Of a stretch of 15,607 bases of DNA, positions 7,408 to 14,542 are shown piece by piece; within the stretch, counting starts at the first letter, position 1, and each line of letters starts with the position of its first letter. Location: positions 1 through 15,607 of the forward strand of contig JAICRA010000005.1 in assembly GCA_025937615.1 (NCBI GenBank). The letters are read 5' to 3'. The notes beneath the pieces are model-generated. The model did no database searches, was not told where the DNA came from, and saw only the letters and a program-made list of their open reading frames with translations. The position numbers and the translations under genes are program-made. This DNA comes from Thermomicrobiales bacterium. GTDB lineage: Bacteria; Chloroflexota; Chloroflexia; Thermomicrobiales; UBA6265.

Positions 7408-8759
7408 TCAGGCTTGCCCTCCGTCGAGCGGGTGACAGGCCCCTGTCCCTCATAAACCTGGCGAATGCGTCGCAGTCGGTTGCCGAGCTCCTTCTCGAAT
7501 CCGCGCTCGGTTGGCTGGTAATAGCTCGCTCCCTGGAGGTTGTCAGGGAGATTCTGTTGGGCAACGATGCCGTCCTCGAAGTCGTGGGCATACCGATAGC
7601 CGCGCCCATAGCCCAGCTCCTTCATTAGCGGTGTCGGAGCGTTGCGCAGGTGGATCGGTACAGGATCGTTCCGCGTGGACGCCACATCCGCTGATGCGGC
7701 GCCATAGGCGCGATAGACAGCATTGCTTTTCGGCGCCAGTGCGAGATAGATCGCGAGTTCCGCGAGAGCCAGTGCACCTTCCGGCATCCCGAGAAAGTGC
7801 ACGGCCTGTTGCGCGGCGTTGGCGAGGGGAAGAGCATTCGGGTCGGCCAGTCCAATGTCCTCGGTTGCGAATCGTACGAGGCGACGGGCCACGTAAAGCG
7901 GATCGTCGCCTCGCTCCAGCATTCTCGCCAGCCAGTAGACAGCAGCATCGGGATCGGAGCCGCGCAATGTCTTGTGGAGCGCTGAAATGGCGTCGTAATG
8001 CGCTTCACCCGACTTATCGTAAGCGGCCGCGCGTCGTTGTGCCGCCTGAAGCACCCGCTCGGCGTCGATCGTACCGCCGACGTCCAGTCCTGCCGCCGCG
8101 AACTCGAGCGTGTTCAGCGCAAACCGGGCGTCGCCGTTGGCCAGGTTGACCAGCAGCGATCGCGCTTCCTCTGACAGATTGAGCCGTCGGCCGCCGAGAC
8201 CGCGGTCGACATCCGTCAGCGCCCGGGAAACGATCGTTTCGATGTCGCTGTCGTCGAGCGCTCCAAGGACCACGACCCGCGAGCGGGAGAGAAGCGGTGC
8301 GTTGACCTCGAACGACGGATTCTCGGTGGTCGCTCCGATCAGGATCACCGTGCCCTCCTCAACATGAGGCAGGATGGCATCTTGCTGGGCTTTGTTGAAG
8401 CGGTGAATCTCATCGATGAACAAGACCGTACGCTGACCGTACATTCCAAGTCGGTCCGCCGCCTCGCGCACGATCGAGCGAAGCTCGGCCACTCCTGACG
8501 AGACGGCACTTATGGCGACGAAATGAGCACGGGTCTCGTTGGCAATCAGTCTGGCGATGGTGGTCTTGCCTGAGCCCGGGGGCCCCCAGAGCACCAGCGA
8601 GATGAGCTGATCCTGCTCCACAGCCTGGCGCAACAAGGTTCCCGCGCCAATCACGTGATCGTGACCAACGACCTCGGCCAGACTGCGCGGTCGCATACGC
8701 GCGGACAGCGGCGCCGCCTGCTCGAGGGTGGCGCGGCGGTTTGCTTCAAACAGATCCAC
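7404..8759 (-). CDS. rarA: Replication-associated recombination protein A (RarA/MgsA AAA+ ATPase)
   Basis: A 451-residue clamp-loader-like AAA+ ATPase that acts at stalled replication forks. Walker [10 protein letters not shown] is at 59-67, Walker [11 protein letters not shown] at 112-121, sensor 1 ATTENPSF at 143-150, and the arginine finger lies in LLSRSRV near 157-161. The lid is followed by the MgsA C-terminal tetramerisation region with the family signatures [14 protein letters not shown] and [14 protein letters not shown], the latter about 30 residues before the end. The start is GTG: AGAGG stands 5 bases upstream, and the protein begins with the family-typical MDLFE. Length is normal. 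It follows the 61-residue small gene by 28 bases and overlaps rph by 4 bases. Confidence 0.96.
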   Translation of the reverse strand: MDLFEANRRATLEQAAPLSARMRPRSLAEVVGHDHVIGAGTLLRQAVEQDQLISLVLWGPPGSGKTTIARLIANETRAHFVAISAVSSGVAELRSIVREAADRLGMYGQRTVLFIDEIHRFNKAQQDAILPHVEEGTVILIGATTENPSFEVNAPLLSRSRVVVLGALDDSDIETIVSRALTDVDRGLGGRRLNLSEEARSLLVNLANGDARFALNTLEFAAAGLDVGGTIDAERVLQAAQRRAAAYDKSGEAHYDAISALHKTLRGSDPDAAVYWLARMLERGDDPLYVARRLVRFATEDIGLADPNALPLANAAQQAVHFLGMPEGALALAELAIYLALAPKSNAVYRAYGAASADVASTRNDPVPIHLRNAPTPLMKELGYGRGYRYAHDFEDGIVAQQNLPDNLQGASYYQPTERGFEKELGNRLRRIRQVYEGQGPVTRSTEGKPE

Positions 8760-8787
8760 AACAACCTCTTAGTGGGAAACGCGCCAT

Positions 8788-8973
8788 TCAGTCCGAATCG
8801 GCGATCTGCCGTTCAATTCGCTTGAGGAGTTCCTCGACCTGCGTGCGTGTTTCCAGCTCGAGCTCATCGAGTCCCTCGAGGACCTCGGTTGCCAAATCAA
8901 GCCGCAAGAGAAGCTCGTGGACGGAAGCCCTATCTTCTGGGGAATCTCCGCGTGCCTGTCCCGGCTCGCTCAT
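8788..8973 (-). CDS. Small acidic helical protein, unknown function (61 aa)
   Basis: I do not recognise this family. The ATG overlaps the stop of the upstream membrane-protein gene as ATGA, strongly suggesting a real, translationally coupled gene; the same frame is open further upstream but that part lies inside the membrane-protein gene. The 61 residues are acidic. After a polar N-terminus, residues 18-58 read as one or two amphipathic helices with regular leucine spacing (VHELLLRLDLATEVLEGLDE, then TQVEELLKRIERQ), suitable for coiled-coil or helix-pair formation. There is no cysteine, signal peptide or membrane segment. It lies 28 bases before rarA. Position suggests a partner of the membrane protein or of RarA, which is inference only. 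Confidence 0.7.
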   Translation of the reverse strand: MSEPGQARGDSPEDRASVHELLLRLDLATEVLEGLDELELETRTQVEELLKRIERQIADSD

Positions 8974-9977
8974 GCGGTGATCGCCAGTATCAAAAAGGCA
9001 CCGAACGGGACGAGGCCATATTCGATGGCGTCCCGGAGGCGGAGATCTCCCCGCTCGAGCGTCGTTTGGATCGCGCCCACCGCCCAGTAGAAGACGACGA
9101 AAAGGACCGCGCCACCGGTCCAACCATGGGTCGGCCACCACATCAATGGCGCAACCGCGGCCGCAACGGCAGCTCCGGCAAGAATTGCCAAGGTCAGCTT
9201 TCTGCCGATGTCGGCCCGGGAGCGCTCAAATGCCTCGACCGCAAGAAGCGCGCTGAGGGCACCCGCGAGCAGTGCTGTGATCGGCGTCGGCAGCTTGTTC
9301 AAATAGACGGCGCTCAGGGCGAGAAAAGCAACCGGATGGATCACCAGCGCCTGGATCGTCGTTGCTGTCCTCTGGGCTGAATCATCCGCATCGTCCAGCA
9401 GGTCGCGAGAAAGTAAGGACCCGGCGTTGCCGAGGAATGCGATCAGCGGCCCGACGACGATCATAGTGGTGTTGTGGAACGTCGCGACCAGAAGGATCGC
9501 TGCCGCGGTGGAGACAACCGGAACGATCCACACCAAATTGACGCTCAGCGCTCCGTTGATCGCTCTGTCATCCGACCGCGCTGCACTGCGATCGGCGAAT
9601 AAGGCGCCGACACCGGCAGCGACCGTCGCCGCGACCGCAACACTCCAGAAGAGAGCGTTGGTCGTTTGTGCCAGGGGAAGTGGATTCGTGGTGGGGCTTC
9701 CCGTCGCATAGATGGCCAAGACGAAGACGATTGCGGAAATCGCGATACTGACGACTAGTCCCAGCCCAGACCCCGGCTGATGGGCCGATTGCGGTCCCGG
9801 AGCGGGCGGGCCGAGATCGGGGCGGATCGGCACCTCATTTGGAGTGCGCGTTGATTCAACGGGGAGTGAGGGTTCCTCGACAGCGTCCGATTCTAGCGCT
9901 ACCTCGTCCCCTCCTGCCTGTGGTTCGGTGACGTGAACTGGTTCCTGCCGGCGGCCGAAGCTGAGTCTCGGTTTCAT
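8970..9977 (-). CDS. Polytopic membrane protein, unknown function
   Basis: I do not recognise a named family. The 335-residue protein has two parts. Residues 1-70 are hydrophilic, acidic and proline-rich (EVALESDAVEEPSLPVE, then PDLGPPAPGPQ), probably disordered and cytoplasmic. From about 71 to the end there are 8-9 predicted membrane helices: roughly 71-91, 107-127, 145-167, 170-190, 207-226, 230-249, 260-280, 285-305 and 317-334. No catalytic or transport motif stands out; a charged loop (ERGDLRLRDAIEY) precedes the last helix. The ATG has only a modest GGAAA upstream. It lies 40 bases after tsaC and overlaps the 61-residue small gene by 4 bases. It could belong to one of the uncharacterised Chloroflexota membrane DUF families, but I cannot confirm that. 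Confidence 0.82.
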   Translation of the reverse strand: MKPRLSFGRRQEPVHVTEPQAGGDEVALESDAVEEPSLPVESTRTPNEVPIRPDLGPPAPGPQSAHQPGSGLGLVVSIAISAIVFVLAIYATGSPTTNPLPLAQTTNALFWSVAVAATVAAGVGALFADRSAARSDDRAINGALSVNLVWIVPVVSTAAAILLVATFHNTTMIVVGPLIAFLGNAGSLLSRDLLDDADDSAQRTATTIQALVIHPVAFLALSAVYLNKLPTPITALLAGALSALLAVEAFERSRADIGRKLTLAILAGAAVAAAVAPLMWWPTHGWTGGAVLFVVFYWAVGAIQTTLERGDLRLRDAIEYGLVPFGAFLILAITA

Positions 9978-10017
9978 GTGATCGTTTCCAGACCGGCGTA
10001 GCCCGCTTGGTGCCGCA

Positions 10018-10731
10018 TCATTTGCTGATCATACCCTGCGACCGCGCGGCGCCGGTCACTGGTGTGCTGTCCGCGAGGGCCGCGCTGATGGCGGTCATTG
10101 GGATTGCCCCTTGACGCAGGATCTCGGGTCTTTCGGTCGTGGCGAGGACGATGGTCGAGGGCGTGCCGCCTGGCGCCCGTCCACCATCAACGACAAAAAG
10201 GGGCCTCGGCAGCCCTAGAACATCCACTTCTCTCGCCTCGACGGCGGGCGGGGCACCGGAACGGTTGGCCGAGGTTACCGCCAGCGCTCCACCGGCCACT
10301 GCGATGATCGCACGGGCCAGTGGGTTGTCGGGCACTCTGACGGCTACTGTTTCGATCCCGTCTGGTGTGAGCGTCGTGACACCGTTTGGCAGATCCGGGA
10401 GAGCGGGTAGCACCAACGTCAGCGCTCCCGGCCAGAAGGCGTGTGCCAATCGGGCCGCCATCCTCGGCATCCGAGGGGTCAGCCTGGAGACGTGGGCCGG
10501 GTCGGCGATAAGAACGGGGATGGCTTTTTCGGTAGGCCTACCCTTGAGTGTGTAGACACGTTCGATAGCGTCCGGCCGGTCGATTGCCGCGGCGAGCCCA
10601 TAGACGGTATCGGTCGGGATGGCGATGACTTCGCCGCTCCTGAGCGCGCGGGCGGCGCGACGAACTACGTCCGCGATAACTTCAGAGTCACCCGCGGCTG
10701 CTGACGCAATTTGAACCGCGCGTGCGCTCAC
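10018..10731 (-). CDS. tsaC: L-threonylcarbamoyladenylate synthase (TsaC/YrdC/Sua5 family)
   Basis: This enzyme makes threonylcarbamoyl-AMP from threonine, bicarbonate and ATP, the first step of t6A37 modification of ANN-decoding tRNAs. The 237-residue protein carries the YrdC domain signatures in order: PTDTVYGLA at 39-47, KGRP at 63-66 followed by KAIPVLI, FWPGALTLVL near 99-108, VAVRVPDNPLARAI near 129-142, the nucleotide-binding SAN at 154-156 (VTSANRSGAPP), and STIVLATTERPEILRQGAI. It is longer than minimal TsaC (about 190 residues) but lacks the C-terminal Sua5 domain, so it is the single-domain type with a short tail. The start is GTG, overlapping the uvrC stop as GTGA. It sits among DNA-repair and RNA genes. 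Confidence 0.95.
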   Translation of the reverse strand: MSARAVQIASAAAGDSEVIADVVRRAARALRSGEVIAIPTDTVYGLAAAIDRPDAIERVYTLKGRPTEKAIPVLIADPAHVSRLTPRMPRMAARLAHAFWPGALTLVLPALPDLPNGVTTLTPDGIETVAVRVPDNPLARAIIAVAGGALAVTSANRSGAPPAVEAREVDVLGLPRPLFVVDGGRAPGGTPSTIVLATTERPEILRQGAIPMTAISAALADSTPVTGAARSQGMISK

Positions 10732-12569
10732 AATGCGGCCTTGATCTGCTCTGCGACGGCGCGGGTAATTCCTGGCACGGCCAGCAATTCCTCGGTCGGC
10801 GCGTCCTGAATGCCTTTTAGCGAGCCAAAATGGCGAAGGAGCGCCTGCTTGCGCTTCGGACCCACCCCGGGGATCTCGTCGAGACGGGATTGAAAAGTCG
10901 TCTTGCTCCGTTTCTGCCGGTGAAATGAAACGGCGAAGCGGTGTGCTTCGTCGCGTACTCGCTGCACGAGGAACAGCGCCTGGGAGTCTCGAGGCAAGAC
11001 AATCGGCGCGGCGTTCTCCGGCACGAAGAGCTCTTCGTTTTCTTTTGCCAGCGCCACGATCGGTTGCTCGGTCCAGCCGACGTCCTGGAGTCCAGTCAAG
11101 GACGCGCTAAGCTGACCCTTGCCACCATCGACGATGACGAGATCCGGGATCGTCGACCATTTTCCATCCTCGCCATCGCCCGCCTCCGCCGCGCGGCGAA
11201 ATCTCCGCGAGATGACCTCGCGCATCATCGCAAAGTCGTTACTTCCTTCCACTGTCTTGATCGAAAACCGACGATACTCCTTTTTCGCGGGACGACCATC
11301 CTGGAAGACGATCATGCTCGCCACGGGATTCGTGCCTTGTAAGTTCGAGATATCAAAGCATTCGATGCGGCGAGGGAGCCGAGGGAGATCGAGGGCCGAG
11401 GCCAGTTCGGTCATTGCGGCCGTCATCCGCTGCTCGTCGGAGAGAAACTTCAAGCGGCTCTGTTCAAGGTTTTCTTCCGCGCTCTTCGCCACCATCGCCA
11501 CGAGGTTGCGTTTCCGACCCCGTTTCGGCACGGTGATCGAGACGGGGCCTCCGCGTCGCTCTGCAAGCCAGCTCGTAAGTAGCTCGGCTTCTCCGGCGGG
11601 GAGTTCGTGTCCGAGCATGAGCGAGGCCGGGACCACCGCGGCGTCCGCGTAGAACTGGCTCACAAAACTGGAAAGAATCTCACTAGGCGCATCTTCCAGG
11701 CGCGCCTGCATGGGGAAGAACTCTGACCCGAGTAATCGTCCACCGCGCAGGAATCCGACCTGCACGCCGGCGTCTCCGCCGTCGCCTTTCGCGACCGCCA
11801 CTAAATCTGCGTTCTGCTGATCGGACCCGACGATCTTTTGGCGTTCGAGGACATGTGTGATCGCCGTGATCCGGTCGCGAAGCTCACCCGCGCGCTCGAA
11901 ATTCCAGGCGTCGGCGGCCTGTGCCATTTCTTCTTCGAGCGAGCGCAAGATCTCGTCTGCTTGACCATTGAGAAACATTGCCGCGCCGTCGACGGCCTGC
12001 ATGTAGGTTGGGCGGTCGACCAACGCGATGCAGGGCGCGGTACACTGATGCAAGTGATAGTAGAGACAGACCTCTTCATTGCCGGTGATGCGCTTGTCGC
12101 ACTTCCGATAGGGAAAGAGCCGATTGAGCAAGTTCAGGGTGCGATAGGCGGATCCCGCGGATGTGTACGGACCGAAATAGCGTCCACCGTCGTCGACGAT
12201 GCGGCGAGTGGAAATGATCCGGGGCCATTCCTCGTTGGTGATCTTGAGGTACGGATACGTCTTGCTGTCTTTCAGCATGACGTTGTACCTGGGTTGATAA
12301 CGCTTGATCAGCTCGTTCTCGAGGATTAAAGCTTCAGTCGCGGTGTCGGTCCGGATGACGTCGAAATCGGCGATGTGCCGCACCAGCTCGCGGGTCTTGG
12401 CGTCTACATGTCGTGTCGATTGGAAGTAGGAGCGAACGCGGTCCCGCAGGCGCATAGCCTTGCCGACGTAGATCACATTGCCGTGCGCGTCCCGCATCAG
12501 GTAGACGCCGGGGGCGGCGGCGAGCGCTCGAAGTCTTCTTGAAAAGTCGGGCTTTGTCGCTGGGCTCAT
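10728..12569 (-). CDS. uvrC: Excinuclease ABC subunit C
   Basis: UvrC makes the dual incisions in nucleotide excision repair. The 613-residue protein has the complete layout: GIY-YIG nuclease (PGVYLMRD at 20-27, VIYVGK at 32-37), the four-cysteine cluster C157, C168, C176, C180, a UVR domain for UvrB binding at about 205-240 (WNFERAGELRDRI), the RNase H-like 5' nuclease with D406 (FDISNLQG), D481 (VDGGKGQL) and H543 (RDEAHRFAVSFHRQ), and tandem helix-hairpin-helix motifs at 565-613 (IPGVGPKRK, VPGITRAVAEQI). I chose the ATG at 12569, directly before the GIY-YIG domain; the upstream in-frame start at 12695 would add 42 unconserved residues inside mec. No Shine-Dalgarno precedes 12569, but a -10-like TACACT does. 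It overlaps tsaC by 4 bases. Confidence 0.97.
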   Translation of the reverse strand: MSPATKPDFSRRLRALAAAPGVYLMRDAHGNVIYVGKAMRLRDRVRSYFQSTRHVDAKTRELVRHIADFDVIRTDTATEALILENELIKRYQPRYNVMLKDSKTYPYLKITNEEWPRIISTRRIVDDGGRYFGPYTSAGSAYRTLNLLNRLFPYRKCDKRITGNEEVCLYYHLHQCTAPCIALVDRPTYMQAVDGAAMFLNGQADEILRSLEEEMAQAADAWNFERAGELRDRITAITHVLERQKIVGSDQQNADLVAVAKGDGGDAGVQVGFLRGGRLLGSEFFPMQARLEDAPSEILSSFVSQFYADAAVVPASLMLGHELPAGEAELLTSWLAERRGGPVSITVPKRGRKRNLVAMVAKSAEENLEQSRLKFLSDEQRMTAAMTELASALDLPRLPRRIECFDISNLQGTNPVASMIVFQDGRPAKKEYRRFSIKTVEGSNDFAMMREVISRRFRRAAEAGDGEDGKWSTIPDLVIVDGGKGQLSASLTGLQDVGWTEQPIVALAKENEELFVPENAAPIVLPRDSQALFLVQRVRDEAHRFAVSFHRQKRSKTTFQSRLDEIPGVGPKRKQALLRHFGSLKGIQDAPTEELLAVPGITRAVAEQIKAAL

Positions 12570-12576
12570 GGGGACA

Positions 12577-12582
12577 AGTGTA
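12577..12582 (-). promoter_or_regulatory. Candidate leaderless -10 element of uvrC
   Basis: TACACT (fits TANNNT) on the minus strand lies 7 bases upstream of the uvrC ATG, the distance expected when transcription starts at the A of the start codon. The bases between it and the ATG (TGTCCCC) contain no ribosome-binding sequence. I see no good -35. If real, it gives uvrC and the genes below it a promoter independent of the cys cassette. Confidence 0.4.
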
Positions 12583-12624
12583 CGGCGTGGCTGAATCGCT
12601 CGAACGGAATCGGCGCCAGATGCT

Positions 12625-13059
12625 TTACGAGGAGAGCGCGACCTCATCGATAGCGCCGTCCCGAATGCGGAATCCGCGAATCGCGGGGCGATCACGGTCG
12701 GCCAGGGAACAGATCAGGAACACCGCATTGGGCCAGAAGGCAAGCTCGACGTCGGTCGCGGAGGGATACGCGGGTGACTCCGGGTGCGAGTGATAGATGG
12801 CGACGAGCTCCAACCCTTGCGCGGGAAACTCGCGAAACTCGAGATCTATCAGTTGCGCGGGATCGATCTCATAGAGCCGGTTGCCGGGCGCGACATTGCG
12901 CGTTTCATACAACTGCACGGGCACGCCGTCGCGGCCGGCGATGATTCCGCAGCACTCCCGCGGGGCCTCTCGCATCGCGTGATCGATGATCGCCGCGTGC
13001 ATGTCGGTGGGAAGGATAAATTCCCCCCCGGCCGATTTCGGAGACGCGCCGGTATTCAA
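12625..13059 (-). CDS. mec: Mec-like JAMM metalloprotease (CysO-cysteine hydrolase)
   Basis: In Mycobacterium tuberculosis, Mec+ is the zinc JAMM/MPN peptidase that releases cysteine from the CysO-cysteine adduct. This 144-residue homologue has the complete JAMM set: upstream glutamate E35 (PRECCGII), then HxHx7SxxD as H90, H92, S100, D103 (YHSHPESPAYPSATD). The cysO-mec-cysM neighbourhood supports the substrate. The likely start is a TTG at 13059 that overlaps the cysO stop; the ATG at residue 20 (13002) would leave out little of the fold and is the alternative. A run of seven G residues (13029-13023 on the minus strand) lies between these two starts. Its stop is 55 bases before uvrC. A second role, trimming the CysO C-terminal tail, is possible and is inference. 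Confidence 0.92.
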   Translation of the reverse strand: MNTGASPKSAGGEFILPTDMHAAIIDHAMREAPRECCGIIAGRDGVPVQLYETRNVAPGNRLYEIDPAQLIDLEFREFPAQGLELVAIYHSHPESPAYPSATDVELAFWPNAVFLICSLADRDRPAIRGFRIRDGAIDEVALSS

Positions 13060-13352
13060 ATGCTGGCGCCGCCCGCCATTGCCGGAATGATGCCGACTTC
13101 GTCGCCGGCCGATAGCCGCGTGTCGACCCCTTGGCCGTCACGGACGTTTTGTCCATTGACAAAAACGTTGACGAACCGGCGAAGCTGACCGGATTCGTCG
13201 CGAATTCGCTCTCCAATCCCAGGATGGGCTGCGTCGAGTGCGTCCAGCACCTCCGCAACATTCGCACCGGCCACGATCACTTTGGCGTCTCCGCCCGTGA
13301 ATCGACGCAACGGAGTCGGAATGAGCACAGTGATTCCCGCGTCGTTCTGCAC
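13056..13352 (-). CDS. cysO: CysO-like sulfur-carrier protein (MoaD/ThiS family) with a three-residue C-terminal extension
   Basis: CysO is a ubiquitin-fold carrier whose C-terminal glycine is converted to a thiocarboxylate, the sulfur donor for CysM. This 98-residue protein resembles mycobacterial CysO through most of its length: an IPTPLRRFTGG start, HRFVN-type strand as LRRFVNVFVNGQNVR at 57-71, and LSAGDEVGIIPAMAGG at the end. Active CysO ends exactly at Gly-Gly. Here G94-G95 is followed by Ala-Ser-Ile and then TGA, so the predicted primary product cannot be adenylated until three residues are removed. The start is GTG with GGGAG 7 bases upstream. It lies 25 bases after cysM, and its stop overlaps the putative TTG start of mec. 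CysO is preferred to MoaD or ThiS because of both neighbours. Confidence 0.93.
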   Translation of the reverse strand: MQNDAGITVLIPTPLRRFTGGDAKVIVAGANVAEVLDALDAAHPGIGERIRDESGQLRRFVNVFVNGQNVRDGQGVDTRLSAGDEVGIIPAMAGGASI

Positions 13353-13359
13353 GTTGTGT

Positions 13360-13364
13360 CTCCC
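13360..13364 (-). promoter_or_regulatory. Ribosome-binding site of cysO
   Basis: GGGAG on the minus strand, 7 bases before the GTG at 13352, supports that non-ATG start for cysO. Confidence 0.6.
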
Positions 13365-13377
13365 ACTCGAGTGAACG

Positions 13378-14346
13378 TCAGTCGAGATCCCAGAGTCCGG
13401 TGGTCAGGTATCGAGACCCACCGTCGCAGCCAATGACGACGATGCAGGCGCATCGGCCTTCGAGCGATAGCTCGGAGCCAAGCCGGGCCGCGGCCGCCAG
13501 ATTGGCGCCTGTCGAGCTGCCGGCGAAATAACCCTCGGCGCGAGCGAGCGCTCTCGCCGCGTCGAACGCCTCGTCAGTGTCAATACCTTCGATCTGATCG
13601 GGGATCGATGGATCGAAGATCCCCGGCACGATCGCAGTCGGCAGGTGCTTGAGTCCTTCGATGCCGTGAAAGGCTTCGGCCGGCTGAACGCCGACGAGCT
13701 GGACCGGAGCCTGCTCGGCCAGGTACTGCCCGGCTCCCATCAGGGTACCCGTGGTCCCGAGAGCCGCGACGAATTGGGTCAGCCTGCCGCCCGTCTGTGT
13801 CCATAGCTCCGGTCCGGTTGTCCTGTAGTGGGCAGCCGTGTTTGCCGGATTGTTGTACTGGTCCGCATAAAAGTACCGGTATGGAGCGTTCGCCACGATC
13901 TCGCGCACCAGCCGGATCGCGCCATCCGACCCTTCATATGGGTCGCTGTAGACGACGTTGGCGCCGTAGGCGGCAAGCGTTCGCTTCCTCTCGTCCGACG
14001 CACTCTCCGGCACCACCAGGGTCACCGGGATCTCGAGCGCGGCGCCAAGCATGGCGTAAGCGATGCCGGTATTCCCTGAAGTGGCATCGATCAGCGTTCG
14101 CCCCACGACGAGGTCACCGGCGGCGAGGGCAGACTCGATGATCGAGAGCGCGGTGCGATCCTTGATCGAACCGCCGGGGTTCACCCATTCCAACTTAAGG
14201 TGGATTTCGATCGATTCAGGCAGACCCAGGTGCCGCTCGAAGCGCCGCAGTCTTACGAGCGGGGTATTGCCAATCGAACGAACGACCGCGGTCTCCGCTA
14301 GGACCGAGGTTCTCTCGTTTCCGACGGTGGCGGGAACTCTCGTCAT
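13378..14346 (-). CDS. cysM: PLP-dependent cysteine synthase CysM (CysO-thiocarboxylate dependent)
   Basis: A 322-residue fold-type II PLP enzyme. The Schiff-base lysine is K62 in NPGGSIKDR, the substrate loop is TSGNTG at 89-94 and the phosphate-binding loop GTTGT is at 197-201. Several stretches match mycobacterial CysM rather than general CysK: QYNNPANTAAHYRTTGPEL (M. tuberculosis has QYGNPANTDSHY..TGPEL), ALGTTGTLMG, and a terminal YLTTG. M. tuberculosis CysM uses O-phosphoserine and CysO thiocarboxylate rather than free sulfide, and the adjacent cysO and mec genes make the same role likely here. The ATG at 14346 has AGGG 7 bases upstream. It is the first gene of the long minus-strand run and divergent from the glycosylase gene. 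No clear promoter was found. Confidence 0.95.
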   Translation of the reverse strand: MTRVPATVGNERTSVLAETAVVRSIGNTPLVRLRRFERHLGLPESIEIHLKLEWVNPGGSIKDRTALSIIESALAAGDLVVGRTLIDATSGNTGIAYAMLGAALEIPVTLVVPESASDERKRTLAAYGANVVYSDPYEGSDGAIRLVREIVANAPYRYFYADQYNNPANTAAHYRTTGPELWTQTGGRLTQFVAALGTTGTLMGAGQYLAEQAPVQLVGVQPAEAFHGIEGLKHLPTAIVPGIFDPSIPDQIEGIDTDEAFDAARALARAEGYFAGSSTGANLAAAARLGSELSLEGRCACIVVIGCDGGSRYLTTGLWDLD

Positions 14347-14400
14347 AGAAACGCCCTAACGTGAATTGCGCTGGCTGACGAGCGTCGCTGCAGACAATTC

Positions 14401-14496
14401 TCAGTTCTTCATCAAGAAATAGGATACCGCGTCGAGTGCCTCAAAGCTACGATAGGGGTAGGGCAAACCGGCACCCACGAATCGGCGAGGAAGCAT
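14401..14496 (-). CDS. Possible 31-residue small ORF upstream of cysM
   Basis: On the minus strand an ATG at 14496 is preceded by GGGGAG with 9 bases of spacing and opens a 31-residue frame that ends 54 bases before cysM. Its product has an aromatic, protein-like composition (for example GLPYPYRSFEALDAV) and G/C-rich third codon positions. It contains no cysteine, so it is not a classical cysteine attenuation leader. It could be a small protein, an upstream regulatory frame, the end of a decayed gene, or chance. It overlaps the longer of the two possible starts of the divergent glycosylase. Confidence 0.25.
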   Translation of the reverse strand: MLPRRFVGAGLPYPYRSFEALDAVSYFLMKN

Positions 14497-14533
14497 GGAT
14501 CGACTCTCCCCGAACCACGCCGCGAGCCTGCCC

Positions 14534-14538
14534 GGAGG
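14534..14538 (+). promoter_or_regulatory. Ribosome-binding site favouring the 14543 start of the glycosylase
   Basis: GGAGG lies 4 bases before the ATG at 14543. The alternative ATG at 14495 also has a GAGGA nearby but with only 3-4 bases of spacing, and its extra 16 residues are not part of the recognisable domain. Confidence 0.5.
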
Positions 14539-14542
14539 CTCG

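Larger units (their letters stand above)
14347..14542. other. Divergent intergenic region between cysM and the DNA glycosylase gene
   Basis: These 196 bases must hold the promoters of both divergent genes. On the plus strand TTCTCA (14398-14403), a 16-base spacer and TAGGAT (14420-14425) form a weak sigma-70-like pair; TACGAT at 14448-14453 is another -10-like hexamer. On the minus strand no good pair was found before cysM. The region also holds a small open frame on the minus strand, listed separately. No riboswitch or T-box fold was recognised by eye. Confidence 0.4.

Noticed and set aside
8974..9141. Longer N-terminus of the 61-residue small protein starting at 9141
   Set aside because: The added part is an out-of-frame reading of the membrane-protein gene and is rich in Arg, Pro and Gly; the ATGA overlap marks the likely start at 8973.
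12570..12695. Longer N-terminus of uvrC starting at 12695
   Set aside because: The extra 42 residues overlap the mec 3' end, are unlike any UvrC, and precede an ATG placed exactly at the usual start of the GIY-YIG domain.
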